A stretch of DNA of 64,000 bases from assembly GCA_002403205.1 (NCBI GenBank), contig DHHJ01000032.1:7831-71830 (forward strand), given 5' to 3'. Below are positions 1 through 8,124 of the stretch, one piece after another. This DNA is from Anaerolineaceae bacterium UBA4775. GTDB lineage: Bacteria; Chloroflexota; Anaerolineae; Anaerolineales; Anaerolineaceae. The position numbers and the translations under genes were made by a program. A model generated the notes under the pieces. It ran no database searches, had not been told where the DNA came from, and saw only the letters and a list, made by a program, of their open reading frames with translations. How positions within the stretch are numbered: position 1 is the first letter of the stretch; every line of letters begins with the position of its first letter.

Positions 1-1143
1 ATTGTCAACCAGGGTCCAGTGAAAATACCCCTCTATTGGGTAGTTATCATTGATCACCTGCCACAAAGCGTGCAAATGCTCCAGGATGTACTGCGGCCGC
101 AGGTCATCCTCGCCATCATCCACGCCGTTCTCGGTGATAATCATCGGCACGCCGAAGCGGTACCCCCACTTAACCGCATCGATCAGCCCACCGGGGGCGT
201 GGGCGATCATCCCGGTTTCGCTTAACAAGGCCCCCTCCGGGAAAAACCGGCGGGTGAAGAATGCGCCAGGCGCCAGGGGGTTGAAGCGCACATGGTCATT
301 GGTGTAATAATTCAAACCCAAAAAATCCTGGGTCCCGGCGGCTTCTGGGAGGGCAGCTTTTTTGTACACAACGTCAAACACACCATCATGCAGTGCCCGC
401 GTAAACGATTCGTTGAACAGCTTGTGGTGCGCCTTTGCCGCCCAGCGATCAACGGGTAACCAGGTTGCCGGTTGAAAACCCCGGTAATGGATCGCTGTAC
501 CGACCCGCGCCTCCGGCTGAAGCTCATGGATCACGTGGTAGGCCCGCGCATGGGCCTGGACCATGTGCTGCAAAACCAGCAGGGCAGCCTTAACGTCCTG
601 CTTACCCGGCGGGAACACGCCTTCGACGTAAGCATTGAACGCGAACACATTCGGTTCGTTGATCGGTACCCACAGCCGGCAATAAGGCATCAGCGCACTC
701 ACCGATTTGCGGACAAAGGCCGTGAACAGCTCGCAGACAGCTTCATTCTCCCAGCCGCCCATCTCTGCCAGCCACAGGGGTTCGCTGAAATGGTGCAGGG
801 TTACCATGGGAGTCATCTTGCGCTCGCGCAAGCCGATCAGCATCTCCCGGTAATGATCCAGGGCTTCTTCATCCCAGCGGTCCGGCGCGGGCTGGATTCG
901 GCTCCACTCAATTGAAAGCCGGTGTGCGTTCTGAGATGCGGCCTGCGCCCGGTCAAAATCCTCCCGCCAGCGTCCGCCCCACCAATCGCAGGCCAAACCG
1001 GCTTTTCCGCCCTCAAGGATGCGTCCATCTTCCTGTTCCCAGGCAGACCAGGTGTTGTTGAAGTTGCGGCCTTCCACCTGCTGCGCAGCGGTGGCCGTGC
1101 CCCACAGAAAGCCCTTGGTAAAATAATAGGTCCCTATCGGCAT
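1..1143 (-). CDS. GH1 family beta-glucosidase, 3' part beyond the window edge
   Basis: Glycoside hydrolase family 1 retaining beta-glycosidase, expected to cleave terminal beta-glucosyl (or galactosyl) units from short oligosaccharides in the cytoplasm. The 381 visible residues begin with the family signature FLWGTATAAQQVEG. The acid/base motif NEP is visible with Glu near residue 163, and the nucleophile motif TENG with Glu near residue 338. The sequence ends in GYFHWTLVDN, normally followed by 50-80 more residues, so the gene is cut only by the window edge. The ATG at 1143 has a GAGGAGAGG ribosome-binding site just upstream. It follows the last phage-like gene on the same strand by about 100 bases. 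Family assignment is firm; substrate is not determined. Confidence 0.93.
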   Translation of the reverse strand, partial: MPIGTYYFTKGFLWGTATAAQQVEGRNFNNTWSAWEQEDGRILEGGKAGLACDWWGGRWREDFDRAQAASQNAHRLSIEWSRIQPAPDRWDEEALDHYREMLIGLRERKMTPMVTLHHFSEPLWLAEMGGWENEAVCELFTAFVRKSVSALMPYCRLWVPINEPNVFAFNAYVEGVFPPGKQDVKAALLVLQHMVQAHARAYHVIHELQPEARVGTAIHYRGFQPATWLPVDRWAAKAHHKLFNESFTRALHDGVFDVVYKKAALPEAAGTQDFLGLNYYTNDHVRFNPLAPGAFFTRRFFPEGALLSETGMIAHAPGGLIDAVKWGYRFGVPMIITENGVDDGEDDLRPQYILEHLHALWQVINDNYPIEGYFHWTLVDN

Positions 1144-1242
1144 CCTCTCCTCGCTTCTCTGATCACATCACCCCAGTGCGGGTTCTCACGCAGGGGACTG
1201 CTGTAATCATATCCCAATTTTGGCCTTCAAGGGGCCCACAGG

Positions 1243-2766
1243 CTAAATCCTCGCTGTGCGCTTTGGCCGCACAGGCCCAGGCGTGAATTCAGCACGGTCA
1301 ACAAAATAGGCGGGGGCACGCTGGCCTTCAAAGTAGGACACAGAACGGTCAACCCCGGAGAGGACCGCCCACTGGCCGACCGGCGGTCGGTAGGCCGGCA
1401 GGACCTGGGCGGAGCGGGTGAAGAATCTCCCGTGCCGGTCAAGGAACGCGGCCGGCTCGTCCCGGGAGGGCTGCTCGTAGAAACGCAGGCGGCGGTCCGG
1501 AGTCACATCTGCCAGGATGGGACGCAGATTGGAAGTCCCTAACTTCATGAGGTTGATGATCTCTTCGAAGGTTGAGAGACCGTTATCACGGTAGGGGGTG
1601 GTGATGACACCGGAAGAGATACCTGAGATATGGGTAAAGAACTGGTTGGAATGGTTGGCCATATCGAGAATGACCTGGCCAGAATCTTTGGTGCAGACGG
1701 CGCGAAAATAGAAGACGGGACGGGAGTCTGTAACGGTCACCGCAGGGAGGAAACCCCAGGAAGTGGTATACCTGCGGCCGAAGTGATTGACCTGTTTGTA
1801 ATTCATGTTCTCATCGATGCGGGCAATGTAGTAATTGGAAGCATCGGATGAATAAGGCACCAGGCCGACCCAGTAGGCTGAACCCGGTGTGAGGGTGTAG
1901 GGCGAAGAGAAGGTGAATTTATACCAGGCATAATTATATTGGGATAAGGTGGACCCGTCTAAAGGCAGAGAATTGACCAAAACCGAACTGGGCTGCGCAC
2001 CTGAATCACTCCATAACCTGGCACGGATGTTCGAGGCGGGGGAACCGAACTTGCGCAGCATGAACCAGGCGTAATTGATTTCCATGCTGGCGGTGGGCGT
2101 GAACATCTGCGCAAGATACGAGGTGGCGCCATCACCGAAAGCGACCTGGCCAGGCCCCGGGCCGTGGTTGGCATAGTAGCCAGCGGAATGCGCATAATAT
2201 TTCCAATTGAGGGTGGAGAACCAGCCGGAGCAATGCACTTCGATATGCGGAGCTTCGTAGTTTTGGTTGATGCCTAAGAACGCACGCGGGCGGGAGTGAA
2301 GATCGAGGAAGGTATCCCTGAGCTGGAGGGCGAAATCATCGGAGATATTGTCACGGGGGAGCATGACCTCACGGGCGCCATACTCGCTGATGGAGAAAAG
2401 GTCCTCAGCGAAGGGAGTTGAGGCACGGTCCGCAAGGCGGTTGTCGGGCGAGAGAAACGAGTAGAACACAGCGACTTTGTTAAAGAGATCTTCGAGGGTG
2501 ATGGTGTAGTTGGACTTCTCGAAGATGATATCGATACGGCTGACAAAACCCCACCAAACAGGGAGGGAATGGGGATCTGAGACGGTGACGGGGCAGCGGA
2601 GCAGGGAAGTGAACTCCACCAGGCGGTCGACGGGAACATGGCCGGTGAGCAAGGCTTGATGGCAGCCGCCAATGGCGGACCAGGACAGATTACGGACAGC
2701 CAGGGAGAAGGGATGCTGGGGCCTGGAAGAGAAGTCACGGTTGAAGAAAGTGAGGTTGAAGTTCAT
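1243..2766 (-). CDS. phage-like structural protein (putative tail/fibre or appendage), 507 aa
   Basis: Last gene of the phage-like block, with a 4-base ATGA overlap with the gene before it, so the two are translationally coupled. The protein is rich in aromatic and beta-prone residues. A middle section around residues 215-350 alternates short strands with W/Y/G-rich turns, like a carbohydrate-binding or choice-of-anchor beta-sandwich. No catalytic motif and no signal peptide are visible. Its place at the distal end of a head module fits an appendage or minor tail/fibre component, but I do not recognise the family and the role is inferred from position only. Confidence 0.6.
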   Translation of the reverse strand: MNFNLTFFNRDFSSRPQHPFSLAVRNLSWSAIGGCHQALLTGHVPVDRLVEFTSLLRCPVTVSDPHSLPVWWGFVSRIDIIFEKSNYTITLEDLFNKVAVFYSFLSPDNRLADRASTPFAEDLFSISEYGAREVMLPRDNISDDFALQLRDTFLDLHSRPRAFLGINQNYEAPHIEVHCSGWFSTLNWKYYAHSAGYYANHGPGPGQVAFGDGATSYLAQMFTPTASMEINYAWFMLRKFGSPASNIRARLWSDSGAQPSSVLVNSLPLDGSTLSQYNYAWYKFTFSSPYTLTPGSAYWVGLVPYSSDASNYYIARIDENMNYKQVNHFGRRYTTSWGFLPAVTVTDSRPVFYFRAVCTKDSGQVILDMANHSNQFFTHISGISSGVITTPYRDNGLSTFEEIINLMKLGTSNLRPILADVTPDRRLRFYEQPSRDEPAAFLDRHGRFFTRSAQVLPAYRPPVGQWAVLSGVDRSVSYFEGQRAPAYFVDRAEFTPGPVRPKRTARI

Positions 2767-4103
2767 ATAAGCCTGACCCGGGGATAATAAAAGACCTTGA
2801 TATCGTAGGCCCTGGAGATGGGCATGAGGTTGGTTTCGTCTGTGCCATAGACAAAGATACGGTTGTAGTGAGCAGGCATAAGCATGAGGGGACCACCCAC
2901 CCGGGCATGACTGACTGATTCACCAGAACCGGCCGTGGTGCGAATGTTGAAGCGGTTGCGATGGGAATCATCCACCAGGGTGTAGCCCACGGGCAGATTG
3001 TATAAGCCATAGAAAGAGGCAGCACTGCCCAGGGGAAAGATGGTGAGACAGTCGGTGGTTATGGAAGTGAGGGCACCCGATTCACGGTAACCATACAGGC
3101 TGATGCGGAATGAGGATGGGGCGACTTCGCCCAGGAGGAAGTTGGGCGGCAGGTTGATGGGGGGCAGCATGAGGTAACCAAAACCAGGGGGAGAGCGGAC
3201 CGGCTCGGAGACAAAGAGCACTTCATTGGGCCGCTCGACCTGGACCCGGAAGTAAAGATCGGTGTAGGCATGGGTAGAAAACAAGTGAAAGATGGGGCGG
3301 AAAGACGAACCCTGGAAGTAGACCATATCGGCCGGGCTGACGGCATAGTAGGTGATGGGTTCCCAGGCTGCGGAGGTCCAAGAGAAGGTTTTATAGCTGC
3401 CTTCGATGGCAGCACCATCGGCCGTGGCGGAACCCCCATTAAGGGCGGAATAGTAGACAAAAAAGGGAACATCGCTGTATGAGGCAGGATGGGAGAAGAG
3501 GCCGACAAAAAGATCTTTGTTAAGGGCCGGTGCAGGGGTGCTGAAGGTGAGTTCAAAGCGCATGGGCGCAGGAAAAGCGGAAGCAATGTTACCAGGATCG
3601 ATGACCACGGTTGAACCATGGTTGACCCCTGAATCGGTGTGGTTGAGCAAGGGATAGCCCCCGGTGACATTGGTACCAGCCCGACCGGAGAGGGGCAATT
3701 CGGTTTTGGGACCGTCAAAATAGTTGGGACGGGTGTAATGGAGGATAACCAGCCTGGACCCGGCCTGCTGATGAAGATAACCAGCAGGGTTTGACTCTAT
3801 AAAGGCCTGGCTGATGGGGGTGAGGTAATAGGGGCCACCTGCAGCCTGCTGAAAGCGGAGGTATTGGGGAGAAGCGTAAGTAAAAGCATCGTAGAGCGCG
3901 GCCCGGGTGATGATTGTTTCGAGGGCAGAAAGAAAAGCGCTGATTTGAGCGGAGGTGCCTTTGAGTTGAATTTCGAGGTGTTCTTTTACGAAGAGGCCGG
4001 AACCGGCCACAAAGAAAGCGGTTGACTTGAACACGGGCGGAGAAACAGCACCCTGGAGGACGGTATAACCTGCGTGAGGATCGCCGATAGCAATTTCGAA
4101 CAT
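2763..4103 (-). CDS. phage-like structural protein, 446 aa, unknown family
   Basis: Starts directly after the stop of the 141-residue gene (TAA followed by ATG) and overlaps the following gene by 4 bases, so it is part of one tightly packed transcription unit. The sequence is rich in Gly, Ser, Tyr, Phe and Pro with few charged residues, consistent with a beta-rich virion surface or tail-associated protein. No enzyme motif, signal peptide or membrane segment is seen. I do not recognise a named family. Structural function is inferred from its neighbours (portal, capsid, adaptor-like gene). Confidence 0.6.
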   Translation of the reverse strand: MFEIAIGDPHAGYTVLQGAVSPPVFKSTAFFVAGSGLFVKEHLEIQLKGTSAQISAFLSALETIITRAALYDAFTYASPQYLRFQQAAGGPYYLTPISQAFIESNPAGYLHQQAGSRLVILHYTRPNYFDGPKTELPLSGRAGTNVTGGYPLLNHTDSGVNHGSTVVIDPGNIASAFPAPMRFELTFSTPAPALNKDLFVGLFSHPASYSDVPFFVYYSALNGGSATADGAAIEGSYKTFSWTSAAWEPITYYAVSPADMVYFQGSSFRPIFHLFSTHAYTDLYFRVQVERPNEVLFVSEPVRSPPGFGYLMLPPINLPPNFLLGEVAPSSFRISLYGYRESGALTSITTDCLTIFPLGSAASFYGLYNLPVGYTLVDDSHRNRFNIRTTAGSGESVSHARVGGPLMLMPAHYNRIFVYGTDETNLMPISRAYDIKVFYYPRVRLI

Positions 4104-4529
4104 TTAGAAACCCCCGGATTCTTCCCATTGCCAGCCCGAATGGGGCGAATCGGCGGAATTTTGCTTAAGGCGGAGATCTGCCTGGGTGAGCAAGGCACGA
4201 AATTCGGCCATGGTTTCTTGGGCGTTGATGGCAAAAGAGGGGGCGAGGGTGGGTTCGGGCGTGGCTTCTTCATAGCGGCCGACAGCCCTGAAGATGAGGG
4301 CATAGGCCACGGCACCCCGAATGAGGACATAGAGGTCTTGATCGGCAAAAGTGGTTTCTGTGGCAGCATCAAGCCCGTTGAGAGTGAGAATTTCGCCATA
4401 GATACGAGAGAGATCGAGCAAGGCGGCCCGGATGGCCTCATCGAGAATGGTTGTGGACCAAATCAGATTAGCAGAATCGAGCAGATTGATCTCGACCTGA
4501 TCACGAACAGAAGAAAGTGTGTGAGCCAT
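4104..4529 (-). CDS. putative head-tail connector/adaptor-like protein, 141 aa
   Basis: A small, mostly helical acidic protein encoded downstream of portal and capsid, the position and size typical of head-completion (gp6-like adaptor) proteins of tailed phages. The N-terminal part (MAHTLSSVRDQVEINLLDSANLIW) and the pattern of amphipathic helices are compatible with that fold, but there is no decisive motif. The start has AGAGGTG a few bases upstream, and the stop directly abuts the start of the next gene. Alternative: another small virion component. Confidence 0.5.
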   Translation of the reverse strand: MAHTLSSVRDQVEINLLDSANLIWSTTILDEAIRAALLDLSRIYGEILTLNGLDAATETTFADQDLYVLIRGAVAYALIFRAVGRYEEATPEPTLAPSFAINAQETMAEFRALLTQADLRLKQNSADSPHSGWQWEESGGF

Positions 4530-4553
4530 TTAAACACCTCTGAGAGATAAGAG

Positions 4554-4670
4554 CCCCCCCCCTGCCCCCCCTAAAGGGGGGGTGACCGCAGGGGGGCTTG
4601 ATTGCTCCCCCCGCTAACGCTTCGGGAGTAAACCGCTTCTCCCACTTCGCTGCGCTCCGGGGATAATAAA
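4554..4670. repeat. intergenic palindromic repeat, copy A
   Basis: Contains a C-run/CTAAAG/G-run palindrome, then GTGACCGCAGGGGGG, a TTGATTGCTCCCCCCGCTAACG section and a tail ending CTCCGGGGATAATAAA. Nearly the same sequence occurs at 5961-6079, with shorter versions at 5192-5280 and 4934-4974. All sit between genes of the phage-like block, downstream of stop codons. In RNA the runs of G and C would form very stable hairpins. Confidence 0.85.
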
Positions 4671-4694
4671 GCCTACCATTTATGACCTTTGGGC

Positions 4695-4919
4695 TCATTT
4701 TTTTGCGGCCCTGGGCTTCCTGGCGGGTTTGGGGGGCGTTTTGGGCGAGGGCTGAAGTTGTTTTTGAGCCCATGCGACCTGGTCCGGAGAGAACAGGAAC
4801 TTTTTACCATTTTCTGCGATGACAGAAAGCGCACCAGAATCACGCAGGGCGTAACTTAAGCAAGTGCCACCTGTGAGAAAATCGGCGAGCAGTTGAAGAT
4901 CGGAAGGTTTGAGGGACAT
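4695..4919 (-). CDS. small basic-tailed phage-block protein, 74 aa
   Basis: A short protein with a globular N-terminal part (about residues 1-52) and a Pro/Lys/Ala-rich basic tail (KTPPKPARKPRAAKK). The tail could contact DNA, RNA or an acidic partner. A GAAAGG ribosome-binding site lies upstream of the ATG, and GC-palindrome repeats flank the gene on both sides. No family is recognised. It is kept as a gene because of its start signal and its place in the block. Confidence 0.5.
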   Translation of the reverse strand: MSLKPSDLQLLADFLTGGTCLSYALRDSGALSVIAENGKKFLFSPDQVAWAQKQLQPSPKTPPKPARKPRAAKK

Positions 4920-4933
4920 GTGGATAACCTTTC

Positions 4934-4974
4934 ACCCCCCCCCGGCCCCCCCTAAAGGGAGGGGAGGGGGGGGC
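4934..4974. repeat. intergenic palindromic repeat, copy B (core only)
   Basis: Short copy of the GC-palindrome family: C-run, GG, C-run, CTAAAG, G-run, between the 74-residue gene and the holin-like gene. It lacks the long tail present at 4554-4670 and 5961-6079. Confidence 0.75.
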
Positions 4975-4982
4975 ATGTTTGA

Positions 4983-5180
4983 TTATAGGGTGCTGTGACC
5001 GCTCAGGCCATCTTCAAGGGCTGTGCCGAGGATGTAGGAGACGATGACGAGGACCAGGGCAAGGATTTGATCCTCAGCAACGGGAAAATCAGGCACATAG
5101 TGGGTGAGAATGACCATGGCCAGGCCGACCAGGGCGGCCCAGAACTTACGAGAAGAAAGAAGCAGGGTGAATTTGTTCAT
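4983..5180 (-). CDS. holin-like small membrane protein, 65 aa
   Basis: A 65-residue protein with a short basic N-terminus (MNKFTLLLSSRKFWA) and two hydrophobic stretches, about residues 13-27 and 38-55, separated by an acidic loop (DFPVAEDQ). Size and two-helix topology match small phage holins, which open the membrane so that the lysin can reach the wall. The only lysin gene in the block (GH25, 9707-10678) is far away rather than adjacent, which is unusual. AAAGG precedes the ATG. Function is inferred from topology and context. Confidence 0.55.
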   Translation of the reverse strand: MNKFTLLLSSRKFWAALVGLAMVILTHYVPDFPVAEDQILALVLVIVSYILGTALEDGLSGHSTL

Positions 5181-5191
5181 GATAAACCTTT

Positions 5192-5280
5192 CCCCCCCCC
5201 GGCCCCCCCCTAAAGGGGGGGGAGGGGGGGCTTGATTGATCCCTCCGCTAACGCTTCGGGAGTAAACCGCTTCAGCCTAA
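5192..5280. repeat. intergenic palindromic repeat, copy C
   Basis: Copy of the GC-palindrome family with the GCTAACGCTTCGGGAGTAAA section. It runs into the end of the 168-residue gene: the CCGCTTCAGCCTAA end is shared with copy D at the end of the capsid gene, so the repeat begins right at both stop codons. Confidence 0.8.
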
Positions 5281-5783
5281 ATCCTCAGGGTGTAGTTGAC
5301 CTGGGCACCAAAATTGGTGTAGACCGTGCTAGCAGCCCCAGTAATGACAAAAGAGAGCCATAAGGCGCTGTTTTTGGCGATGAAGGCAGGGGTTGAGAGC
5401 GTGGCGGTGAGTTTGTGGTCACCAGCGGCGTAGCGGTCGGCTTCGGCTGCATGATCGGCATCGAGGGTATGAGTGACGGCTGCCCCGGCGGAAGCCACGC
5501 CATGGGCGCCCAGGGTGACTTTTTGAAGGGCCACGGCGAAGGCGGTGGCTGCAGCGGTTTCGATTTTGTAGAAAACATCAACGCTGATCAATTTAGCACC
5601 TTGCTTGCCGATGCTGGACCCGGGCTGAATGACGGGGATGAGGACGGTGAAGTCGGCCCCGGCTGCGGTGCGGACATCGGAGACGAGGTTTGAAGCAATG
5701 GTGGGGGTCCAGGTGCCTGCGGTTTTGCCGAAGGCGAAGGGGGAGACAAACTCCGAGATATCGGTTAAATGTGTGTAACCCAT
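5277..5783 (-). CDS. phage-like capsid-associated protein (putative decoration protein), 168 aa
   Basis: Ala/Thr/Val-rich, low-charge protein encoded immediately downstream of the capsid gene. A virion surface/decoration or minor head protein is the likeliest role from position, size and beta-rich composition. There is no membrane segment or signal peptide. An AAAGGA site lies upstream of the ATG. Downstream is repeat copy C; upstream lie a heptamer tandem repeat and repeat copy D. The family is not recognised. Confidence 0.55.
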   Translation of the reverse strand: MGYTHLTDISEFVSPFAFGKTAGTWTPTIASNLVSDVRTAAGADFTVLIPVIQPGSSIGKQGAKLISVDVFYKIETAAATAFAVALQKVTLGAHGVASAGAAVTHTLDADHAAEADRYAAGDHKLTATLSTPAFIAKNSALWLSFVITGAASTVYTNFGAQVNYTLRI

Positions 5784-5799
5784 GGGTTAACATCCTTTC

Positions 5800-5836
5800 G
5801 GTGAATGGTGAATGGTGAATGGTGAATGGTGAATGG
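5800..5836. repeat. heptamer tandem repeat, five GGTGAAT units
   Basis: Five perfect head-to-tail copies of GGTGAAT plus a partial unit, lying just upstream of the 168-residue gene. It is one of several 7-bp-period tandem repeats in intergenic gaps of this window. Confidence 0.95.
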
Positions 5837-5838
5837 TT

Positions 5839-5927
5839 CCCCAGGGTGGGAGAATCACCCTGGGGAAGAGGGAGGGAATCCGTCTCGGCACTGGCGAGCC
5901 TGCGGGAGCCTGCGGGAGCCTGCGGGA
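5839..5927. repeat. hairpin followed by GCCTGCGGGA triplication
   Basis: 5839-5865 is a perfect 10-bp stem (CCCCAGGGTG / CACCCTGGGG) with a 7-base loop. 5879-5908 is a 30-bp segment repeated with one difference at 9799-9828. 5898-5927 contains three tandem copies of GCCTGCGGGA. Non-coding. Confidence 0.8.
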
Positions 5928-5960
5928 AAAGACGGGGGACCGGAGACAGAAGACGGGCCC

Positions 5961-6079
5961 ACCCCCCCCAGGCCCCCCCTAAAGGGGGGGGTGACCGCAG
6001 GGGGGCTTGATTGCTCCCCCCGCTAACGCTTCGGGAGTAGATGGCTTGCCCCACTTCGCTGCGCTCCGGGGATAATAAA
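5961..6079. repeat. intergenic palindromic repeat, copy D
   Basis: Full-length copy of the GC-palindrome family, directly downstream of the capsid-gene stop codon. It is nearly identical to copy A, including the CACTTCGCTGCGCTCCGG section and the ATAATAAA end. Confidence 0.85.
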
Positions 6080-6091
6080 TGCCGCTTCAGC

Positions 6092-8017
6092 CTAACCAGC
6101 GACATTGGACTTATGGAGCGGGCGGAAGTCGTTAACCCACACGGCCAGGAAGTGGCGGACTTTGAGGCGGTGCTCGTCGTTCATGAACACGGCGGGCGAC
6201 AGTTCGTTACCGGCGACAAAGATCTCGGGCATGATGCCGAAGCGCTCGCCTACGAAGATGGCCGGGGCGACCGCCGGATCACAGACTGCGGCCCAGTCGG
6301 TGGCATCGGTCCACTCGGGAACGGTGATGGGGACTGCAGAACCTTTGAGCACATTGTCGTAGACATAGTCGGCCTCACGGACGAACTCGCCTTTGAGCAT
6401 TTGCCAGGCGGTATTCTGGAGGGCACGGGGGACCAGGCAGAACTTGGGGTTGATGGCCATTTTGGGGCCCGTGCCGTACAGCCCAACGGCATTTTTGATA
6501 AGCATGGGCTGGTTGTAAACCGCTGCGGCTGCTGCTTCCCAAGCGCTGATGCTGAGGGCGGTGGTGAGCAGGTTGGCATGGCCACCTGCCGCGGTAACTG
6601 CGGTGTTGTTGAACAAGGCGCCCGTATCGGCCATGGTGGGGCCGATGCCAGCATTGGCGGTGAAGACCGCAGCGACCAGTTTTGAGATCTTGCGCAGACC
6701 TGCGGAGCCCAGTTCACGGGCGTAGGCTTTGAGTTTACGGGTTTGATCCCGGTCGATGAGTTCGAGGGTGAGGGGAATATAGCCACCATACTTGACGAAA
6801 GAAGCCGTTTCGGGGCTATCGCCTACGGAGAGTTCGGTATATTCCGCACCTTCGGAGACCACGGGGAGATCGCCAACCGTGCCAATGAGGGTACCGGTGA
6901 TGTCATTGAGACTGGAGAAGTGCTCGACTTCGGTGATGTTCTGCCACCAGTCGTACCCGGCACGGCCGAGCAGGGACCACTGGTCCGCAACGATTTTATT
7001 GAGGGCGTTCTTGACCAGGCCGGTAAAATCGGCGGTGGTGGCCAGGTGGACCCGGTCCGGGTGGTAACCTCCGTGCATTTCCCGATCGCCGGTGAGCATG
7101 AGGTAGAGTTCACGGATACCGGAGAGGGGCGGCACGGAAACGCCCTGGAGTTTTTCGGAGCGCTGGATGCCGAAGAGATCGTCCACGGCTGCCTGGAGTT
7201 TATCGGCTTCGTTGAAGACCTGGGAGATACGGCCCGGACCGGAGACGGTTTGGGAAGCGGTGAGTTCGGAGAGAAGATCACGCTGGTCTTTGATGGCGGC
7301 TTCGAGGGCTGCGACTTCGAAGACCTGGCCGGAGAACTGCTTACGGAGGTGATCCTGGGAGGGCTTGGGAAGTTTGGCGGCTGCGAGGCTGGTTTCGAGC
7401 AAGTTTTCGCAGATTTTGAGCATGACCTGGTGAGCCTGTTGATCTTGACCGGCAGGCTGAGCAGGGGTGGGATTGGGTTGTTCTTGGGGGTTTACATCTG
7501 GTTTTGGCATATTTATGAACCTTTCGTAGGAAGCGGATAAAGCAGTTTTGAAGGCACCACCCCGGGCGGGATTGTAGACAAGATCGAGAGAAAGCACTTT
7601 GGTGATTTCGGTGACCTGTTTACCGTTTGCTTTAAAGAGAATGTCGGCCGAAAAACCGACTTTGGCAGGCTGATCGGATTTGAGGACTTCACGCCCGAGG
7701 CTGGTGAGAAGATCGCCACCCGGGCCGAAGGCTGTGAGGGTGGCGCGGATGCCCTGGACATCCGGGTCCCATGAGGGACTGACGACTTGACCGGCGAGAT
7801 CACGCACGGAGCGGGAAAACCAGGCATGATCGATGAAGCAAGAGAGACCCTCCCAGAGGGAGAGAGAAGCCTGGAGGACTTCCGGCGAGAAATCCCAGCC
7901 GTTACCGTTGCCTGCGGTGATGCAGAGGATCTCGAAGGCACCTGCGGAATCGGGCTGGCCGGTGGCCGCTAAGCGGACCTGGTGTTCTGTGAAATAAACT
8001 GGTTGGGGTTCTGGCAT
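6092..8017 (-). CDS. prohead protease-scaffold-major capsid fusion protein
   Basis: A single 641-residue polyprotein. Residues about 1-160 resemble phage prohead serine proteases, with candidate catalytic His64 in CFIDHAW and Ser123 in VGFSAD, followed by the typical VLSLDLVYNPARGGAF end. A Pro/Gln-rich linker (about 172-195) and a helical scaffold-like stretch (195-250) come next. From about 250 the protein looks like a Mu gpT/HK97-type major capsid protein, with long helical and beta segments ending at VAG. The protease would release itself and the scaffold during head maturation; the capsid part forms the shell. The ATG at 8017 has an AAGGAG site five bases upstream. Domain assignment is from motifs; the scaffold limits are inferred. 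Confidence 0.82.
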   Translation of the reverse strand: MPEPQPVYFTEHQVRLAATGQPDSAGAFEILCITAGNGNGWDFSPEVLQASLSLWEGLSCFIDHAWFSRSVRDLAGQVVSPSWDPDVQGIRATLTAFGPGGDLLTSLGREVLKSDQPAKVGFSADILFKANGKQVTEITKVLSLDLVYNPARGGAFKTALSASYERFINMPKPDVNPQEQPNPTPAQPAGQDQQAHQVMLKICENLLETSLAAAKLPKPSQDHLRKQFSGQVFEVAALEAAIKDQRDLLSELTASQTVSGPGRISQVFNEADKLQAAVDDLFGIQRSEKLQGVSVPPLSGIRELYLMLTGDREMHGGYHPDRVHLATTADFTGLVKNALNKIVADQWSLLGRAGYDWWQNITEVEHFSSLNDITGTLIGTVGDLPVVSEGAEYTELSVGDSPETASFVKYGGYIPLTLELIDRDQTRKLKAYARELGSAGLRKISKLVAAVFTANAGIGPTMADTGALFNNTAVTAAGGHANLLTTALSISAWEAAAAAVYNQPMLIKNAVGLYGTGPKMAINPKFCLVPRALQNTAWQMLKGEFVREADYVYDNVLKGSAVPITVPEWTDATDWAAVCDPAVAPAIFVGERFGIMPEIFVAGNELSPAVFMNDEHRLKVRHFLAVWVNDFRPLHKSNVAG

Positions 8018-8044
8018 AAACACTCCTTTGGGGAATAGGAAGAA

Positions 8045-8117
8045 GGCATTAGGGATTGGGGATTGGGGATTGGGGATTAGGCATTAGGTATTAGGGATTA
8101 GGGATTAGGGATTGGGT
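8045..8117. repeat. heptamer tandem repeat, about ten NATTRGG units
   Basis: About ten consecutive 7-bp units of the form GATTGGG, GATTAGG, CATTAGG or TATTAGG between the portal and capsid genes. The G-rich strand could form G-quadruplexes. It has the same period as the other intergenic tandem repeats in the window but a different unit. Confidence 0.92.
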
Positions 8118-8124
8118 GTTCCAT

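Noticed and set aside
8045..8117. True telomere or linear-replicon end
   Set aside because: The G-rich array lies between two intact genes of one transcription unit, not at a DNA end, and similar arrays with other units occur in many gaps.
5800..8117. CRISPR array
   Set aside because: Repeats are only 7 bp long with no spacers; no cas genes are in the window.
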